From Clostridiales bacterium (lineage in GTDB: Bacteria > Bacillota > Clostridia > Caldicoprobacterales > DTU083), in the NCBI GenBank assembly GCA_012839095.1, contig DUOA01000137.1, positions 1-44,500 on the forward strand: a stretch of 44,500 nucleotides of DNA, read 5' to 3'. Each line of letters begins with the position of its first letter. Positions within the stretch are counted from its first letter, which is position 1. The notes under the pieces were generated by a model, which was not told where the DNA came from, searched no databases, and saw nothing but the letters and a program-made list of their open reading frames with translations. Of the stretch, positions 43,449 to 44,500 are shown piece by piece. Made by a program: the position numbers and the translations under genes.

Positions 43449-44500
43449 ATGCAAAAAACATTAATGGTAATAGATGGAAACAGTCTGTTGCACAGAGCAT
43501 TTTACGCAATTCCGATTCTGTCCAACAGAAAGGGCGTGTACACCAATGCAGTATACGGGTTTTTGAACATGCTTCTTAAGCTGATTCAGGACTATCAGCC
43601 CTACTCACTGGCAGTAGCCTTCGACAAAAAGACGCCAACCTTCAGGCATCAGATATATGCTGAATACAAGGGTACCCGTCAGAAGGCACCGGAGGAGTTG
43701 GTGCCCCAGTTTGAACTGGCTCGGGAAGCAATGGTGAAAATGGGCATACCTATCTATGAAGCGGATGGGTTTGAGGCAGACGATATTATGGGTACTGTAT
43801 CCCAGTCCTGCGGCAATACCGGACAGCATGTTCTCCTGGTTACTGGAGACAAGGATGCTTTGCAGCTGGTATCAGAACATACAGAGGTTCTGTTGACCAA
43901 AAAAGGCATTTCGAATATATACAGATACGATTTGGATGAAATAGCCGGAGAATACGGTTTAAAACCGGTGCAGCTGGTTGATATGAAGGGTCTGATGGGT
44001 GATTCTTCCGACAATATCCCCGGTGTTCCGGGTATCGGTCCTAAGACTGCTGTCAGCCTGCTGAAGGAATACGACACTTTGGAGAATGTGCTGAAAAACA
44101 CTGAAAACATCAAAAGGAACAAGCTTAGAGAGAACCTGACGATATACAGGCAGCATGCCCTACTAAGCAAGGAACTTGCTGCCATTCGGCGGGATGTTCC
44201 CATTGACTGCTCTATTTTGTCCAGACCCTTGGTGATAACTGAGACACCTGAATTAAAGCAATTTTTGATGGAATTGGAACTAAACACCATCATCGAGCGG
44301 CTGGATCTGTTTGAAGTGCATCCTATGGAGTCGGAAGAGGCCGCCGTGAGAGACAAAACCGTAATAGAAATTCGAAAAACAGCGGATTTGCAGACGTTTG
44401 TACAGCAGCTGATGGAACAAAAAGAAGCAGCTGTCATGCTTGAGCCGAATATCAGCATCGCCTGGCAGGAGGATGAGGTATATAAGCTGTGCCTGAAGGA
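43449..44500 (+). CDS. polA: DNA polymerase I (3'-truncated by window end)
   Basis: This is replication/repair polymerase with a 5' nuclease domain. The frame is open from ATG 43449 to the window end (350 codons), so the polymerase part is outside. Visible motifs are MVIDGNSLLHRAFYAIP (metal Asp), EADDIMGT, VTGDKDALQLV and the helix-3-turn-helix GDSSDNIPGVPGIGPKTA, ending the 5'-3' exonuclease domain near residue 290. After that, VIEIRKTADLQTFVQQL opens the 3'-5' exonuclease-like domain; whether it keeps its catalytic acids cannot be seen, though the expected first Asp region reads AAVMLEPN, which suggests a degenerate exonuclease as in many Firmicutes. The start has AGGTGA about 9 bp upstream. 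Confidence 0.95.
   Translation, partial: MQKTLMVIDGNSLLHRAFYAIPILSNRKGVYTNAVYGFLNMLLKLIQDYQPYSLAVAFDKKTPTFRHQIYAEYKGTRQKAPEELVPQFELAREAMVKMGIPIYEADGFEADDIMGTVSQSCGNTGQHVLLVTGDKDALQLVSEHTEVLLTKKGISNIYRYDLDEIAGEYGLKPVQLVDMKGLMGDSSDNIPGVPGIGPKTAVSLLKEYDTLENVLKNTENIKRNKLRENLTIYRQHALLSKELAAIRRDVPIDCSILSRPLVITETPELKQFLMELELNTIIERLDLFEVHPMESEEAAVRDKTVIEIRKTADLQTFVQQLMEQKEAAVMLEPNISIAWQEDEVYKLCLK

Noticed and set aside
43754-44458. 234-codon minus-strand frame opposite polA
   Set aside because: Serine-rich shadow of the polA coding frame, which carries all 5' nuclease motifs; no ribosome site.

Overview
The window looks like chromosome from an anaerobic, endospore-forming member of the Clostridia. 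The evidence is a complete V-type ATPase operon, strong AAGGAGG ribosome sites, frequent GTG/TTG starts, the sporulation-type protease LonB, and a cobalamin-dependent (corrinoid) methyl-transfer module with its regulator and reactivase. No insertion sequence, phage gene, CRISPR array or rRNA was seen. The gene order reads as core chromosome with a few accessory blocks. The first gene (ntpI) and the last gene (polA) run off the ends.

Layout. 1-8.0 kb: V-ATPase operon ntpI-K-E-C-F-A-B-D. The K subunit carries all five sodium ligands known from Enterococcus hirae, so the pump is probably Na+-coupled. A nucleoside deaminase follows within 25 bp. 8.8-13.6 kb: an EamA/DMT permease, a cytosine-deaminase-like amidohydrolase with a changed substrate pocket, a YyaL/DUF255 protein and a small universal-stress-like protein. 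13.8-16.3 kb: a GH2 glycosidase on the minus strand with a consensus promoter and two palindromic operator candidates, a 51-codon minus-strand gene, then regulatory DNA. 16.3-20.0 kb: zwf (ambiguous, possibly ATT start), tRNA-Thr(GGT), a B12-binding radical SAM protein that may be leaderless, and a 57-aa eight-cysteine minus-strand gene.

20.1-29.3 kb: an LCP-family envelope enzyme, a PocR-AraC regulator, a corrinoid protein, a large membrane protein with an alkaline-phosphatase-like ectodomain, a GT4 glycosyltransferase and a RACo-like 2Fe-2S/ASKHA corrinoid activator. The last three overlap by ATGA and should be translationally coupled. No corrinoid methyltransferase is present, so the partner enzyme must lie elsewhere. 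This is the most unusual arrangement here.

29.3-38.6 kb: fabI on the minus strand, then the proteostasis cluster tig-clpP-clpX, lonB, lon and engB. 38.6-41.0 kb: two divergent genes of unknown function whose shared spacer holds sigma-E-like and sigma-K-like promoter matches, suggesting mother-cell sporulation genes. 41.1-44.5 kb: tRNA-Leu(CAA), a YdjM-family membrane protein, an orphan zinc-finger anti-sigma-like protein and the 5' part of polA.

Non-coding stretches: 15960-16280 is the only gene-free stretch over 300 bp apart from the tRNA-containing 17760-18071. It holds an inverted repeat and a sigma-A-like promoter. 43245-43448 holds a terminator and no other clear feature. All functional statements come from reading translated sequence and motifs; no database search was run.
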